Positions 25,227-34,766 of a stretch of 52,486 nucleotides of DNA are shown here, piece after piece. The first letter of the stretch is position 1; each line of letters begins with the position of its first letter. A program made the translations under genes and the position numbers. Source of the DNA: Planctomycetaceae bacterium (lineage in GTDB: Bacteria > Planctomycetota > Planctomycetia > Planctomycetales > Planctomycetaceae); contig CANJQC010000022.1 in NCBI GenBank assembly GCA_947476295.1, forward strand, positions 1 to 52,486, read 5' to 3'. Under the pieces are notes generated by a model. That model was not told the DNA's origin. It saw only the letters and a list, made by a program, of their open reading frames with translations, and did no database searches.

Positions 25227-27772
25227 AGCGTTGCAAATTCCTGTTCCAGCTGCTGGAGCCATTGCACTTCGACGCCCGAAGGTGCAGTGAATGGGATGTG
25301 TCTTGATTGCCAGTTGCCGCCGTCGGCGTGGATTTCTTTCGAGCAGCGTTCGATGATATTCGTGATCTTCCGCTGAATTTCCGTAGCCGAAGTCGTGAGA
25401 CTTCGGTTAGAACTCTGACGAGTTCCACTACCAACTGTACTTGTCCCGGGCCCGTTTTTCAGATAGCCATGCACCGCTCCGTTGTAGCACAAAGCGACGC
25501 ACGTCACGTCGTTTTCGACAGCGACCCTGCGGGCCAGTGGAATGGCTTGATTCGGCGTCGTCTTCAGGACGAAATCAGGGCAGCCATCGACGGGAACCGA
25601 AGACATTGACTCAGAGTGCAACAGAAGTTCATGCTTCGCGGCAAACGATAACAAGTGCTCCTCATAAATTGCAGATTCGTACGCCGGACAATTCAAGGAA
25701 ATCCGCAACCGGCACGATTCCAGGCGGCCTTCCAGAACCACATCGATTGAGTCAAACCAGTGCAGCCAGCAGGTCGCCAGCATCGCGGCCGCAGCTTGTG
25801 AGACTGGCTCACAACTGCCCGTTAGCGAAAAGAGATGCGTCGTGTCGCAGTCGGGCCGCAGTCGCACTACGAAATCGACGGGTTCACCAAAATGGCCGGA
25901 AGAATTCAAGAGGAATCGCAGTAGATCGTAGCCGGTTGTGGACTTCACAACGCGCTCACCGATGCGGACAATACGTCCATTCGGCAGTCGCCAGTTCATA
26001 CCCGTGATGTTGTCGCAATACGGTCCGAAACGCGATGACGCCGGAGCAAAGCCACTGGCCGCCACCTGCTCACGAAGCGGTTTGTGTTCATCCAGAATTA
26101 ACGGAAACCGAAGCCCGTGAGCGGCCGCGTGCGCACGCAGTTCACCGGTCGTCATCGTCGCCGGACAGCACATCACGCCGTCAATGGAATCAATGAACGG
26201 CTCGAACGTGCGAGGAACTCTCAGCGTGTCATCGGCCAAAGTCGTGTCAGATGTTTTGTTGCCCGTGTCTCCGACGCGGGATTCCGACACTTCCACCTTT
26301 TCAACTGCCATCCTCTCGCCAGACAGCACCGCGTCTCCGTCTCCAGATCCATTGGCAGGCTTTACACTCGGCGCAGGCCCAAACCGCCGCGATGCAAACA
26401 CCTTGAGCGGATTCAGCTGATGCTGCGGATTGAAGACAGCCGGCACGGCCAGTTGCAATCGCAACGTGTCTTCACCGAAGAACAGCGGCATATAAGCCGT
26501 CTTGTCATTACCGATCCCATGTTCGCCTGACAGCGTGCCCCCGACCGCAATCACGCGCTGCATCAATCGCTTGCTGATCGCTTCAACTTTTTTAAGCTCT
26601 CCTGGTTTCCGTGAATCAAACAGAAAATTTGGATGCAGATTTCCGTCGCCCGCATGGAAAACATTGACGGCTCGAAGTCCGGCCGCATCGGCTTCGTCAT
26701 AAACCAGTTGCAGCACCTCGGCGAGTGCCCGCTTGGGAATCACTGCGTCCTGGACCAAGAAGTCAGGGCTGAGCTGACCCATCAGGCCACCGGCAACTTT
26801 GCGGGCTTTCCAGAGTCGATTCCTCTGGGTCTCGTCGGCACTGTATTCAACACCCGACGCACCGGCGTCGTTGAGCAATTCAGCAACGGCTTTCACGCGG
26901 GCGTCGAGCAGCACCGACGGACCATCAATCTCTGTGACCAGCAGAAAGGTATCCTTCGGCAGTCCGACTGCCATCGGACTATTCTCGACCATATCCACGC
27001 AGCGTGGATCCATCAATTCGATGGCGACAGGAAACGAGGCGTGTGCCGCCAGAGCATGAATCGCCCTCTCGGCCGACTGAAGATCAGCAAACGTGGCACG
27101 ATACGTCCACACTTTCTCCGGGCGCGGTAACAGTCGCAGCCAGAAGCGAGTGAAAGCGCCGAGCGTCCCTTCGGAGCCCACCATCAAACGCTTCCAGTCC
27201 TCTCGCCACGCACCTCGCCCACCCGCTGGTCCGCCGAAGCGATGCACGCTGCCGTCGAGCAGCACAACTTCCATTCCGAGCACGTAGTTGCTGGTCACGC
27301 CATACCGAAAGCAGTGAGCGCCCCCGGCATTCATCGCGACGTTGCCGCCCAGCGTGCAAACGGGGCCGCTGGACGGATCTGGCGGATAGAACAGTCCATA
27401 CGGCAGCAGTGCCGTATCGAGCTGATTGAGCGTCACGCTGCATTCGACTTCGCACCAATAGCCTTCGGCACAGATCTCGCGAACATTGCGGAGCGACGAG
27501 GTATGCACGACGACACCGCCCTGCGCCGCAACCGGACCGCCAGAAAGCGAGGTTCCCGCACCTCGAATTGTCACGGGGACATTGATGCTCCGCGAGTCTC
27601 GCAGCAGTGCGACCAGTTCGTCTGCATCCGCTGGAATCACGACTGCGTCCGGGCGAAACGTCTTGTAGCCCAGCCCATCAGCGTCATAGCCCGCAAGTTG
27701 CGCCGGTGCCGTCAATACTCGTCCCCGACGAATCGACTGTTTCAGTCGCGTCCCTAGGTTTAGAACATTCAT
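25223..27772 (-). CDS. Glycolate oxidase GlcD-GlcE fusion (two FAD-binding subunits)
   Basis: One 849-residue protein containing two FAD oxidoreductase units normally made as separate GlcD and GlcE. Part 1 (about 1-475): FAD_binding_4 domain with VPVTIRGAGTSLSGG and CTLGGNVAMNAGG, then the FAD-oxidase C domain with NVFHAGDGNLHPN and GGTLSGEHGIGNDK. Part 2 (about 515-849): a shorter FAD-binding unit with FGPYCDNITGMNWRL and GERVVKSTTGYDLLRFL, as in GlcE. A Gly/Ser/Glu-rich linker (about 476-515) joins them. It would oxidise glycolate, or D-lactate, to the 2-oxo acid. Start at 27772 has GGAGA 8 nt upstream. Followed by glcF with overlap. Confidence 0.92.
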   Translation of the reverse strand: MNVLNLGTRLKQSIRRGRVLTAPAQLAGYDADGLGYKTFRPDAVVIPADADELVALLRDSRSINVPVTIRGAGTSLSGGPVAAQGGVVVHTSSLRNVREICAEGYWCEVECSVTLNQLDTALLPYGLFYPPDPSSGPVCTLGGNVAMNAGGAHCFRYGVTSNYVLGMEVVLLDGSVHRFGGPAGGRGAWREDWKRLMVGSEGTLGAFTRFWLRLLPRPEKVWTYRATFADLQSAERAIHALAAHASFPVAIELMDPRCVDMVENSPMAVGLPKDTFLLVTEIDGPSVLLDARVKAVAELLNDAGASGVEYSADETQRNRLWKARKVAGGLMGQLSPDFLVQDAVIPKRALAEVLQLVYDEADAAGLRAVNVFHAGDGNLHPNFLFDSRKPGELKKVEAISKRLMQRVIAVGGTLSGEHGIGNDKTAYMPLFFGEDTLRLQLAVPAVFNPQHQLNPLKVFASRRFGPAPSVKPANGSGDGDAVLSGERMAVEKVEVSESRVGDTGNKTSDTTLADDTLRVPRTFEPFIDSIDGVMCCPATMTTGELRAHAAAHGLRFPLILDEHKPLREQVAASGFAPASSRFGPYCDNITGMNWRLPNGRIVRIGERVVKSTTGYDLLRFLLNSSGHFGEPVDFVVRLRPDCDTTHLFSLTGSCEPVSQAAAAMLATCWLHWFDSIDVVLEGRLESCRLRISLNCPAYESAIYEEHLLSFAAKHELLLHSESMSSVPVDGCPDFVLKTTPNQAIPLARRVAVENDVTCVALCYNGAVHGYLKNGPGTSTVGSGTRQSSNRSLTTSATEIQRKITNIIERCSKEIHADGGNWQSRHIPFTAPSGVEVQWLQQLEQEFATL

Positions 27773-27818
27773 TGCATAGTTCTCCGTCGACCGTTCCACT
27801 CACGATGCGAGGATTGTC

Positions 27819-29201
27819 TCAGGTGTGAATGTGTTCTTCCAGCGGTCTATAGTGGTAAATCATCCAGCCGATCGAACCCACGAGCAGAGCTCCGACATAG
27901 ATCTTAAACATCGGATCCCATTGTGCGCGGCCGGTGAGGTCCATCGCTTTTTGTCGGTCGGCGAACCAGCCCACGAAGTACTGGGAAGCCACGGCACCGA
28001 ACTGCCCAACCATGTTCATCAGTCCAAACAGTGTTCCCACATACTGGCCGCTTTGTTCGATCGCTGAAGACCACCAGTTCGGCAGAGTTAGCTGCACACA
28101 GAAGCACGAAATCGCTGCAAGTGCAGAAAGCACGAGCGGTGTTGCATCGACGCCTAATTGGGTTGCGATCAGACGCACGATCGATGCTGAGGAAAGTAAA
28201 TCTGTTGTTTTCGGATTGACTGCGATCCAGAGCACAAGAGCGGCCGTGGCAAATGCCGCACTACAGAAGATTTTTCGACGCCGAACCGGCGAACGGCCAC
28301 CCTTTACAAATTTGTCGGCAATGACGCCGCCCAGCAACACACCCAGTGCAGCTCCGGCCAAAGCCAGAGATGTGAGTTTTCCCGACTGAACATTGGTCTG
28401 ACCATGTGCGGACTGAAGATATTTGGTGAACCAAGAGAAGTAAAAATACGCATTGAATGAGCTGACCATGATCAGAAAGCTCAGTATGTAGATGCCGCTG
28501 TTCGTGAACACTCGCCTCCATGGAACGAGGGGACGGACCGCGGGCGGTGCGGAACCGCCGCCATCACGGATAAACGCCAGCTCCGATGCATTGACAGCAG
28601 AATGTTGGCCCGGGTCGTCTCGAAACCAGAGCCAGAATCCTGTCGCCCAAATGATGCCGATTCCACCAAATATGACAAACGTCCATCGCCATCCGACACG
28701 CTCAATAAGTTCGGCTGCAAGAAACGGGGACACGGCTCCACCAATGAGTGCCACGGACAGCATCAGCCCCTGAAAACGTCCGCGTTCGTGCTTGGGAAAC
28801 CATCGTGTATAAATCCGGGCAGCGTTGGGATACGCGCCTGCCTCACCAACGCCAAAAAAGAACCTGACGATCAGCAGTGACCAGAATCCGGCTCCGGCTC
28901 CTGTGAGTGCCGTAAATATCGACCACCAAACAGTAATTCGCGTCAGTATTGCCCGTGCCCCGATCAATTCTCCCCAGTGGCCCGTGGGGACTTCAAAGAA
29001 TGCATAGGCAATTGTGAATGCCATGTGCAGGTAGCTAACCTGTACGTTCGTCAGCTTGAACTCTTCCTGAATCTTTGGTGCGGCCTGCGCCCATCCGACA
29101 CGATCAAGATAAAGGACAGCGGCCATCGAGCAGAGCCAAAATACGGTGAGATACCGCGCCTTCGTAGGCTGTTCTGAAATTGGCATGAGTTGTTCAGTCA
29201 T
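27819..29201 (-). CDS. MFS transporter, anion:cation symporter type
   Basis: A 460-residue, 12-helix major facilitator with the ACS-family look (hexuronate, galactonate, glucarate carriers): short cytoplasmic N-terminus, DRVGWAQAAPKIQEEF after helix 1, GVGEAGAYPNAARIYTRWFP in the helix 4-5 region, and GRFQGLMLS. It likely imports an organic anion with protons. It is 46 bp upstream of the glcD-E gene in the same direction and divergent from the amidohydrolase-to-AKR genes. I infer uptake of the sugar acid or carboxylate handled by its neighbours. Confidence 0.87.
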   Translation of the reverse strand: MTEQLMPISEQPTKARYLTVFWLCSMAAVLYLDRVGWAQAAPKIQEEFKLTNVQVSYLHMAFTIAYAFFEVPTGHWGELIGARAILTRITVWWSIFTALTGAGAGFWSLLIVRFFFGVGEAGAYPNAARIYTRWFPKHERGRFQGLMLSVALIGGAVSPFLAAELIERVGWRWTFVIFGGIGIIWATGFWLWFRDDPGQHSAVNASELAFIRDGGGSAPPAVRPLVPWRRVFTNSGIYILSFLIMVSSFNAYFYFSWFTKYLQSAHGQTNVQSGKLTSLALAGAALGVLLGGVIADKFVKGGRSPVRRRKIFCSAAFATAALVLWIAVNPKTTDLLSSASIVRLIATQLGVDATPLVLSALAAISCFCVQLTLPNWWSSAIEQSGQYVGTLFGLMNMVGQFGAVASQYFVGWFADRQKAMDLTGRAQWDPMFKIYVGALLVGSIGWMIYHYRPLEEHIHT

Positions 29202-29538
29202 GGATTCTGACTGCCTTTGAGTGTTTTACCGCGGACCAGAAACATTGTCCATGATCTTGCCTTTCCAGTCCATCCACGGACTTTGACCTTTCCACTTAAA
29301 TCAGCCTGAGACCAGTTTGAGGCCGTGAATGGTTACGATTAATATCGGAGCATAACTCATCTGTCGATCCACCATATCAATAACTCCCGCGCTCTCTCGA
29401 TTCGCCTGCTGACTCCGGGGCGGTTTGGCTGGCATCTGATAGCTTACACTTTTCGCTCGTTCTGATATTCTCGATTCAGATTGGTGAAAGAGAACATTTT
29501 TGCAGACGGAACGCAAAATTAACTTTAATGAGGCCGCC
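29202..29538. other. Divergent intergenic region, likely holds two promoters
   Basis: A 337-bp gap between the MFS gene (minus) and the amidohydrolase gene (plus). GAGG lies 5 nt before the amidohydrolase ATG. No clear operator palindrome was identified; any shared control of the two sides is inference. Confidence 0.3.
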
Positions 29539-30492
29539 ATGAATCGACTCGCCACAACCAATCGTCGCAGTTTCCTGACAGCAGTAGCCGCCACGGCCCT
29601 GACCTCCGGAACGAGGATCGAATCGGCAATTGTTCCTGCTGAGCGTCTGCTGATCGATACGCACGTTGAGGTCTGGACACTCGACAGTCGCTTTCCATTT
29701 AATCACCCTGAAGCAGGGAACAAGTTGAATGTGTCGATGGCTGCACCCATCGAAAATCAGGTCGAACAGATGAAAGATTTTGGGCTCAAGTACGCTGTAC
29801 TCATCAATCCTCGCTATTTTGGCTGGGACAATTCCTATATCGCTCATTGTCTGAAAACGTATCCGCAAATGTTCGTTGCTCATGGATTAATCAACCCCAT
29901 GGATCCAGGGGTTGCTGACAAACTTCGGTACTGGATCACAGAACATGGTTTTCAGGGGATGCGATTCAGTCCGATCTATCATCCCGATTCCACATGGTTG
30001 AATTCACGGGAACACTATCCGCTGTGGAAGACCGCAGAAGAACTGGGGGCGGTTTTTAATTACTATATTGCTCCTCACCAGATGCCCATGCTGGAAGACA
30101 TGGCAGAGCGTTTCCCGGGCGTCAAGATTGTCGTTGACCATGCCGGTAAGCCGGACCTAAAGTCGAAAGACTGCTGGCCGGAGTTCCGAAAGATGTTTCG
30201 ATTGAAACGATTTCCGCAGGTTTGGATCAGCAATTCAGAACCCTACGAAATGACAGAAACCAAACAGTACCCATATGAAGATACGTGGCCGTTCTATCAA
30301 GCTATCTACGAAGAGTTCGGTGGAAAACAACTGATCTGGGGCACGGGATATCCTCGTCCTCGCTGGGAACTTCCAATGGACAAAGAGCTGGAATTTGTCG
30401 ATCGATATTGCAGCTTCTACACTGCCGAAGATCGAAACCTGATGCTCGGTCAGAATGCGCTCCGGATCTGGAAGTTCCCTGTGGCTGTCTGA
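29539..30492 (+). CDS. Tat-exported amidohydrolase (amidohydrolase_2 type)
   Basis: A 317-residue metal-dependent hydrolase with a TIM-barrel fold, of the lactonase/decarboxylase-like amidohydrolase_2 family. Residues 1-30 form a Tat signal (TNRRSFLTAVAATAL). The first metal motif is DTHVEVW, with a single His where many relatives have HxH. VVDHAGKPD, and a late WGTGYPRP in place of the usual GSDxP, supply other site residues. Start at 29539 has GAGG upstream. First gene of a plus-strand run that continues with an exported protein, an enolase-superfamily enzyme and an aldo/keto reductase. A sugar-acid lactone is a plausible substrate; this is inference. Confidence 0.8.
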   Translation: MNRLATTNRRSFLTAVAATALTSGTRIESAIVPAERLLIDTHVEVWTLDSRFPFNHPEAGNKLNVSMAAPIENQVEQMKDFGLKYAVLINPRYFGWDNSYIAHCLKTYPQMFVAHGLINPMDPGVADKLRYWITEHGFQGMRFSPIYHPDSTWLNSREHYPLWKTAEELGAVFNYYIAPHQMPMLEDMAERFPGVKIVVDHAGKPDLKSKDCWPEFRKMFRLKRFPQVWISNSEPYEMTETKQYPYEDTWPFYQAIYEEFGGKQLIWGTGYPRPRWELPMDKELEFVDRYCSFYTAEDRNLMLGQNALRIWKFPVAV

Positions 30493-30639
30493 GTTCTGCT
30501 GGAAGACAAACCGAACCAAGTGATTCCACAGGGAATGATTCCAGGAAGTACTGCCGCGCATTCATAAAGCGGTCGTTTGAACAGTGGCAACTCTGTCGAT
30601 AAGTATGTCATGACTGAACAGTTTACCGGGAAACGTGCA

Positions 30640-32517
30640 ATGGCTGGCTATATGAAGATTAGTGAATCGTCGATTTCTGTTTGCCGCTCTTTGCCAGTGT
30701 GGCTCACGATGCTCTCCATCGCGTTAGGATTGACGTTCACTGCCCATGCGCAGGATCGTCAAACCACTCTAGGATCGGTTCACCTTTCACTTGATCAACC
30801 AATGTCTCCGCCCGCCTGGGCACTCCTGGAACGCGAACTGCTTCGCACCCAGACGGATGCTTGCCGGGAATTCTTCGAAAAATACTTCGATGAGCGCGGG
30901 TTTCTGCTGTGTGTTGAACGCTGGGGTGGTAATGACGGCCCGGATGATGCTCCCGAAAACGTAGGCGACTGGCCGATGCTGCACGCACTTGGCGGTGCGG
31001 AGGAAATCCTCCAGATGTACAAGAAAGCCTGGGAGGGACATTTAAGGCAATACACACTGGCCAAAACGACCGAAGTCCCGTTCGCTCGAGATGGTATGTA
31101 TTACAAAGAATTTCCGGTCATGATGGACTGGCTTCATAATGGGGAAGGCCTGCGAGTTTTCAATCTTCAGGGGTTGTCCGATCCCGGCGACCGACGACTG
31201 GAACAGAGGATTCGACGATTTGCGGGATTCTATATGAACGAAGATCCCGGTGCTCCAAACTATGACCCGCAGCACAAAATCATTCGGAGCCTGCTGAATG
31301 GCAGTCGAGGCCCGATGCTGCGAAAAGCCACGGGCCTGGACTGGGCTGGTGATCCGCTCGAAGTGGAGAATCGCTTTGAAGCACTGCATGGAGAGCGCAC
31401 TTACGACGAAATGATCGCGCATTTTAAAGACTACAACGACGTTGCTGGCGATCATCCGCAGAATCTTAGCGCGACAACACTCGCTGCCAACGCCTATATG
31501 CTGACGGGGGAAGACAAATATAAAGCGTGGCTGCTCGAATACGTGGACGCATGGGTTGAACGGATCAAAGCGAATGAGGGAATTATCCCCTCTAACATCG
31601 GGCTTGATGGAGTGCCAGGAAGTGCCGCCGGGGGGAAATGGTACGGCGGTGTTTACGGTTGGGGATTCTCCGTCGTCGTTCCACAGACCGGTGAGATTGG
31701 CCATCGCAATACGGTCAGTCGCGGCGTGATTGGATTTGGAAACGCCCTCCTGTTGACTGGAGAGCGACGGTACGTCGATGTCTGGACCAGCATGATTGAC
31801 ACCATCAATGCCAACCGAAAGGTCGTTGACGGGAAAACCGTGTATCCGAGAATGTACGGCGATGAGGGATGGTATTCGTTTTCGGAATCTCCCTGGGCCG
31901 AAGGTGCGCTGGAATGCTACTTCTGGACTTGCGCCGCAAAAGATCGCGCGCGAGTCAGCGGCAACGGATGGCTGGATTATTTGGACGGTAAAAACTCCGG
32001 ATATCCGGAAGCCGCTTTGCGATCGGATGTTGAAAAGGTAAGAAAAACGGTGGCTGACATGCGTCAGGATCACAGTACACCGGATACTCGCTTGTCAGAC
32101 AATCCGATGCAGTACAATCCGGCCACGGTGGGTGCGTTAAGAGAACTGATGATGGCCGGTCTGGACCCAGGGCGTGGCGGCGGACCGTTGCATTGTCGAG
32201 TTCGCTGGTTTGATCCGGATGAACGACGTGCCGGAATCCCGCAGGATGTCGCTGTCCTCATTGACGAAATGAAGGACGAACAGTTTTCCCTGACCCTGAT
32301 CAATCTGAGTCCAACCAAGGATCGGCACGTCATTATGCAGGGCGGTGCCTATGGGGAACACCTGCTGACTGCGGTTGAAATCGATGGCAAGACCACTTCC
32401 GTCAACGGTCCTCTGCTGAACATTCATCTGGCTCCCGGCGCTGGCCAGCGACTTGTTGTACGGAACAAGAGGTATGCCTGCCAACCCACGCTGACATTCC
32501 CATGGGATCGGTGGTAA
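30640..32517 (+). CDS. Unknown exported protein
   Basis: Not recognised. A 625-residue protein with a signal peptide (about 1-36, ending LGLTFTAHA-QD). The body is helical with many Trp, Tyr, Asp and Glu residues (for example CVERWGGNDGPDD, WPMLHALGG, MMDWLHNGEGL, TLAANAYMLTGEDKYKAWLLEYVDAWVERI), the look of an alpha/alpha-barrel enzyme such as a polysaccharide lyase or glycosidase. The C-terminus (about 530-625) looks like a beta-sandwich. Start at 30640 follows GGGA at 8 nt. Its place beside the amidohydrolase, enolase-type and AKR genes suggests it releases or processes their substrate outside the cytoplasm. Confidence 0.7.
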   Translation: MAGYMKISESSISVCRSLPVWLTMLSIALGLTFTAHAQDRQTTLGSVHLSLDQPMSPPAWALLERELLRTQTDACREFFEKYFDERGFLLCVERWGGNDGPDDAPENVGDWPMLHALGGAEEILQMYKKAWEGHLRQYTLAKTTEVPFARDGMYYKEFPVMMDWLHNGEGLRVFNLQGLSDPGDRRLEQRIRRFAGFYMNEDPGAPNYDPQHKIIRSLLNGSRGPMLRKATGLDWAGDPLEVENRFEALHGERTYDEMIAHFKDYNDVAGDHPQNLSATTLAANAYMLTGEDKYKAWLLEYVDAWVERIKANEGIIPSNIGLDGVPGSAAGGKWYGGVYGWGFSVVVPQTGEIGHRNTVSRGVIGFGNALLLTGERRYVDVWTSMIDTINANRKVVDGKTVYPRMYGDEGWYSFSESPWAEGALECYFWTCAAKDRARVSGNGWLDYLDGKNSGYPEAALRSDVEKVRKTVADMRQDHSTPDTRLSDNPMQYNPATVGALRELMMAGLDPGRGGGPLHCRVRWFDPDERRAGIPQDVAVLIDEMKDEQFSLTLINLSPTKDRHVIMQGGAYGEHLLTAVEIDGKTTSVNGPLLNIHLAPGAGQRLVVRNKRYACQPTLTFPWDRW

Positions 32518-32572
32518 CCCAGTCGATGCCCAGCCTGTGGATGGTGCGGAAGCTTACGGAAAACGATGTTTC

Positions 32573-33685
32573 ATGAAGATTGATCGGATCGATCTGTTTC
32601 ATGTCGCGATGCCGCTGATTTATCCGTGGCGAACGGCATATGGTGAGGATGCTGCCATTCATTCCGTTCTGTGCCGGATGAATAGTGGCTCGTGTTATGG
32701 CTGGGGAGAAGCTGCGCCGTTCGCGGCCCCCTGTTACAGTCCCGAATGGGCAGGGGGGGCCTTTGCCGCAGCACGTGACTGGCTGGCCCCGGCATTGATC
32801 GGCAAGTCGCTTCGAAGCGGCAGCGAACTCCAGCAGGAACTCCGGATCTTTAAAGGGAATCCATTCGCAAAAGCGGCGCTTGACACGGCCTGGTGGAGCC
32901 TGCACTGTCAGAGCGAAAATCAGTTGCTGCACAAGGCCCTTGGTGCGACTCGCGCAGAAGTCACCGTCGGCGCGGACTTTGGTGTCATGGATTCGATTGC
33001 CGAATTGCTGGACGCGGTGTCGGGGGCCGTGGACGAGAAATTTCCTCGAGTCAAACTGAAGTTTCGTCCTGGTTGGGATGTGCCCATGTTGGCCGCCGTC
33101 CGAAAGCGATTTCCGGAACAGGTCTTCCATATCGACTGCAACAGCGGTTATCGGCTGCAGGACGCAGAATTGTTTCGTCAGGTCGATGAGTTCAACCTCG
33201 CCATGATTGAACAGCCTCTAGCCTATGATGACCTGCTGGATCATGCGAAACTGCAGACGCAGATACGAACCCCGGTCTGTCTGGATGAAAGCATTATCTC
33301 GACGGATAGAATGCGACAGTCGCTCGAACTTTCCAGTTGCCGCTACGTGAATATTAAACCGGGGCGAGTCGGCGGCCTGACGAATGCGGTCGTGATCCAC
33401 GATATGTGCCGTGAGGCCGGAATTCCCTGCTGGGTCGGCGGTATGCTGGAAAGCGCTGTCGGATCAGCACACTGTGCCGCGCTCGCTATGCTGGACAATT
33501 TTACCTATCCGCCGGACATTTTTCCCAGCAGCCGTTTTTATATAGATGATCTGTCTGACCCGCCTCTGGAGCTGCATCGCAATTCTGCAGGTATTCCGTC
33601 AGTGAGACCTCCATCAGGCTTGCCAGAGCCGGTTACTGAACGCCTGCAGGCTCTTACACTTCAGACTGCTGTTGTCAAACTCTGA
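32573..33685 (+). CDS. Enolase-superfamily enzyme (o-succinylbenzoate synthase/NAAAR-like)
   Basis: A 370-residue cytosolic enzyme of the mandelate racemase/muconate lactonising group. Active site seen: general-base pair KLK (Lys161, Lys163), metal ligands Asp188 (HIDCN), Glu213 (IEQPL) and Asp238 (CLDES), and second-side Lys262 (NIKPGRVGG). The arrangement is that of the MLE/OSBS/N-acylamino-acid racemase subgroup. No menaquinone genes are near, and the catabolic neighbours argue for a dehydratase, cycloisomerase or racemase on a carboxylate. Start at 32573 (MKIDRID) is chosen over the longer frame. 12 bp before the next gene, so one operon. Confidence 0.88.
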   Translation: MKIDRIDLFHVAMPLIYPWRTAYGEDAAIHSVLCRMNSGSCYGWGEAAPFAAPCYSPEWAGGAFAAARDWLAPALIGKSLRSGSELQQELRIFKGNPFAKAALDTAWWSLHCQSENQLLHKALGATRAEVTVGADFGVMDSIAELLDAVSGAVDEKFPRVKLKFRPGWDVPMLAAVRKRFPEQVFHIDCNSGYRLQDAELFRQVDEFNLAMIEQPLAYDDLLDHAKLQTQIRTPVCLDESIISTDRMRQSLELSSCRYVNIKPGRVGGLTNAVVIHDMCREAGIPCWVGGMLESAVGSAHCAALAMLDNFTYPPDIFPSSRFYIDDLSDPPLELHRNSAGIPSVRPPSGLPEPVTERLQALTLQTAVVKL

Positions 33686-33697
33686 AATGAGAACCTA

Positions 33698-34702
33698 ATG
33701 ATTTATCGAAAACTCGGTCGCAATGGTATTCGCGTCTCTCCAATTTGCCTTGGCACAATGATGTTCGGCGGACAAACGACCGAAGCGGATTCCATCCGCA
33801 TTGTGCACAAGGCCGTTGATCAGGGAATTAACTTTGTCGATACGGCCAATATGTATAACGCTGGTCAGTCGGAGATTGTTGTTGGAAAGGCGATTGCGGA
33901 TCGCCGGGATCAGGTGGTGCTGGCCACAAAGGGGCGGCAGTCTGTGGGATCTGGCCCCAACGATTCGGGAGCCGGACGTCTGCATTTAATGCGGGAACTG
34001 GATCGCAGTCTAACGCGGATGCAGGTGGACGTGATTGATCTCTACTATCTGCACGCTCCCGATACCGACACGCCGATCGAAGAAACGCTGAGGACACTTG
34101 AGGATATGGTGCGTAGCGGCAAAGTGCGATACATCGCCTGCTCCAACTTCCGTGCGTGGCAACTTTGCGAAGCCCTGTGGACCAGCGACAAACACAATCT
34201 TTCAAAGTTTGTATGCGTGCAGCCTCTCTATAATATCGTCAATCGTGATATTGAAGTGGAGCTGCTGCCGCTGTGCCGGGAACACGGTGTCGGCGTGGTC
34301 AGCTATAGCCCACTGGCACGAGGAATCCTAAGTGGAAAATACCGACGGGGTGAATCCTTTCCTGAAAACAGTCGAGCGGCTCGACGCGATCCCCGGATGC
34401 TGCAGGCTGAGATGAGGGACGATAGTTTGCGAATCGCCGAACAGATTGCGATTCACTGTGAGGCAAAAGGAATTAGCAGTTCTCAGTTTGCACTGGCATG
34501 GTGTCTGGCAAATCCTGTGCTGTCTTCAGTAGTAATCGGTCCTCGGACTGAAGAGCAGTTCGACGACAACATGAAGTGCCTGAACATTCAGATCACCGAC
34601 AACGATGAATCGTTTGTTGATTCGCTCGTCCCGCCGGGCGAGCACAGTGGCCAAGGATTCCAGGATAAGGCCTATCCGATTACGGGACGCACACGAGCAT
34701 AA
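33698..34702 (+). CDS. Aldo/keto reductase
   Basis: NAD(P)H-dependent oxidoreductase (334 aa), TIM barrel, most like the YajO/Tas-type AKRs. The catalytic residues are visible: Asp in INFVDTANMYN with its Tyr four to five residues on, Lys in VVLATKG, and His in IDLYYLHAPD. The cofactor end has VVIGPRTEEQFDDN. Last gene of the amidohydrolase-to-AKR run. It would reduce or oxidise a sugar- or hydroxyacid-type intermediate. Stop is followed by a 64-bp convergent gap. Confidence 0.92.
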   Translation: MIYRKLGRNGIRVSPICLGTMMFGGQTTEADSIRIVHKAVDQGINFVDTANMYNAGQSEIVVGKAIADRRDQVVLATKGRQSVGSGPNDSGAGRLHLMRELDRSLTRMQVDVIDLYYLHAPDTDTPIEETLRTLEDMVRSGKVRYIACSNFRAWQLCEALWTSDKHNLSKFVCVQPLYNIVNRDIEVELLPLCREHGVGVVSYSPLARGILSGKYRRGESFPENSRAARRDPRMLQAEMRDDSLRIAEQIAIHCEAKGISSSQFALAWCLANPVLSSVVIGPRTEEQFDDNMKCLNIQITDNDESFVDSLVPPGEHSGQGFQDKAYPITGRTRA

Positions 34703-34766
34703 CCACAAGGAACACAGTGCTCTGTCAGACCTTGATTTTATTTTGGCGTGGATCCTAAGAAGGTGG

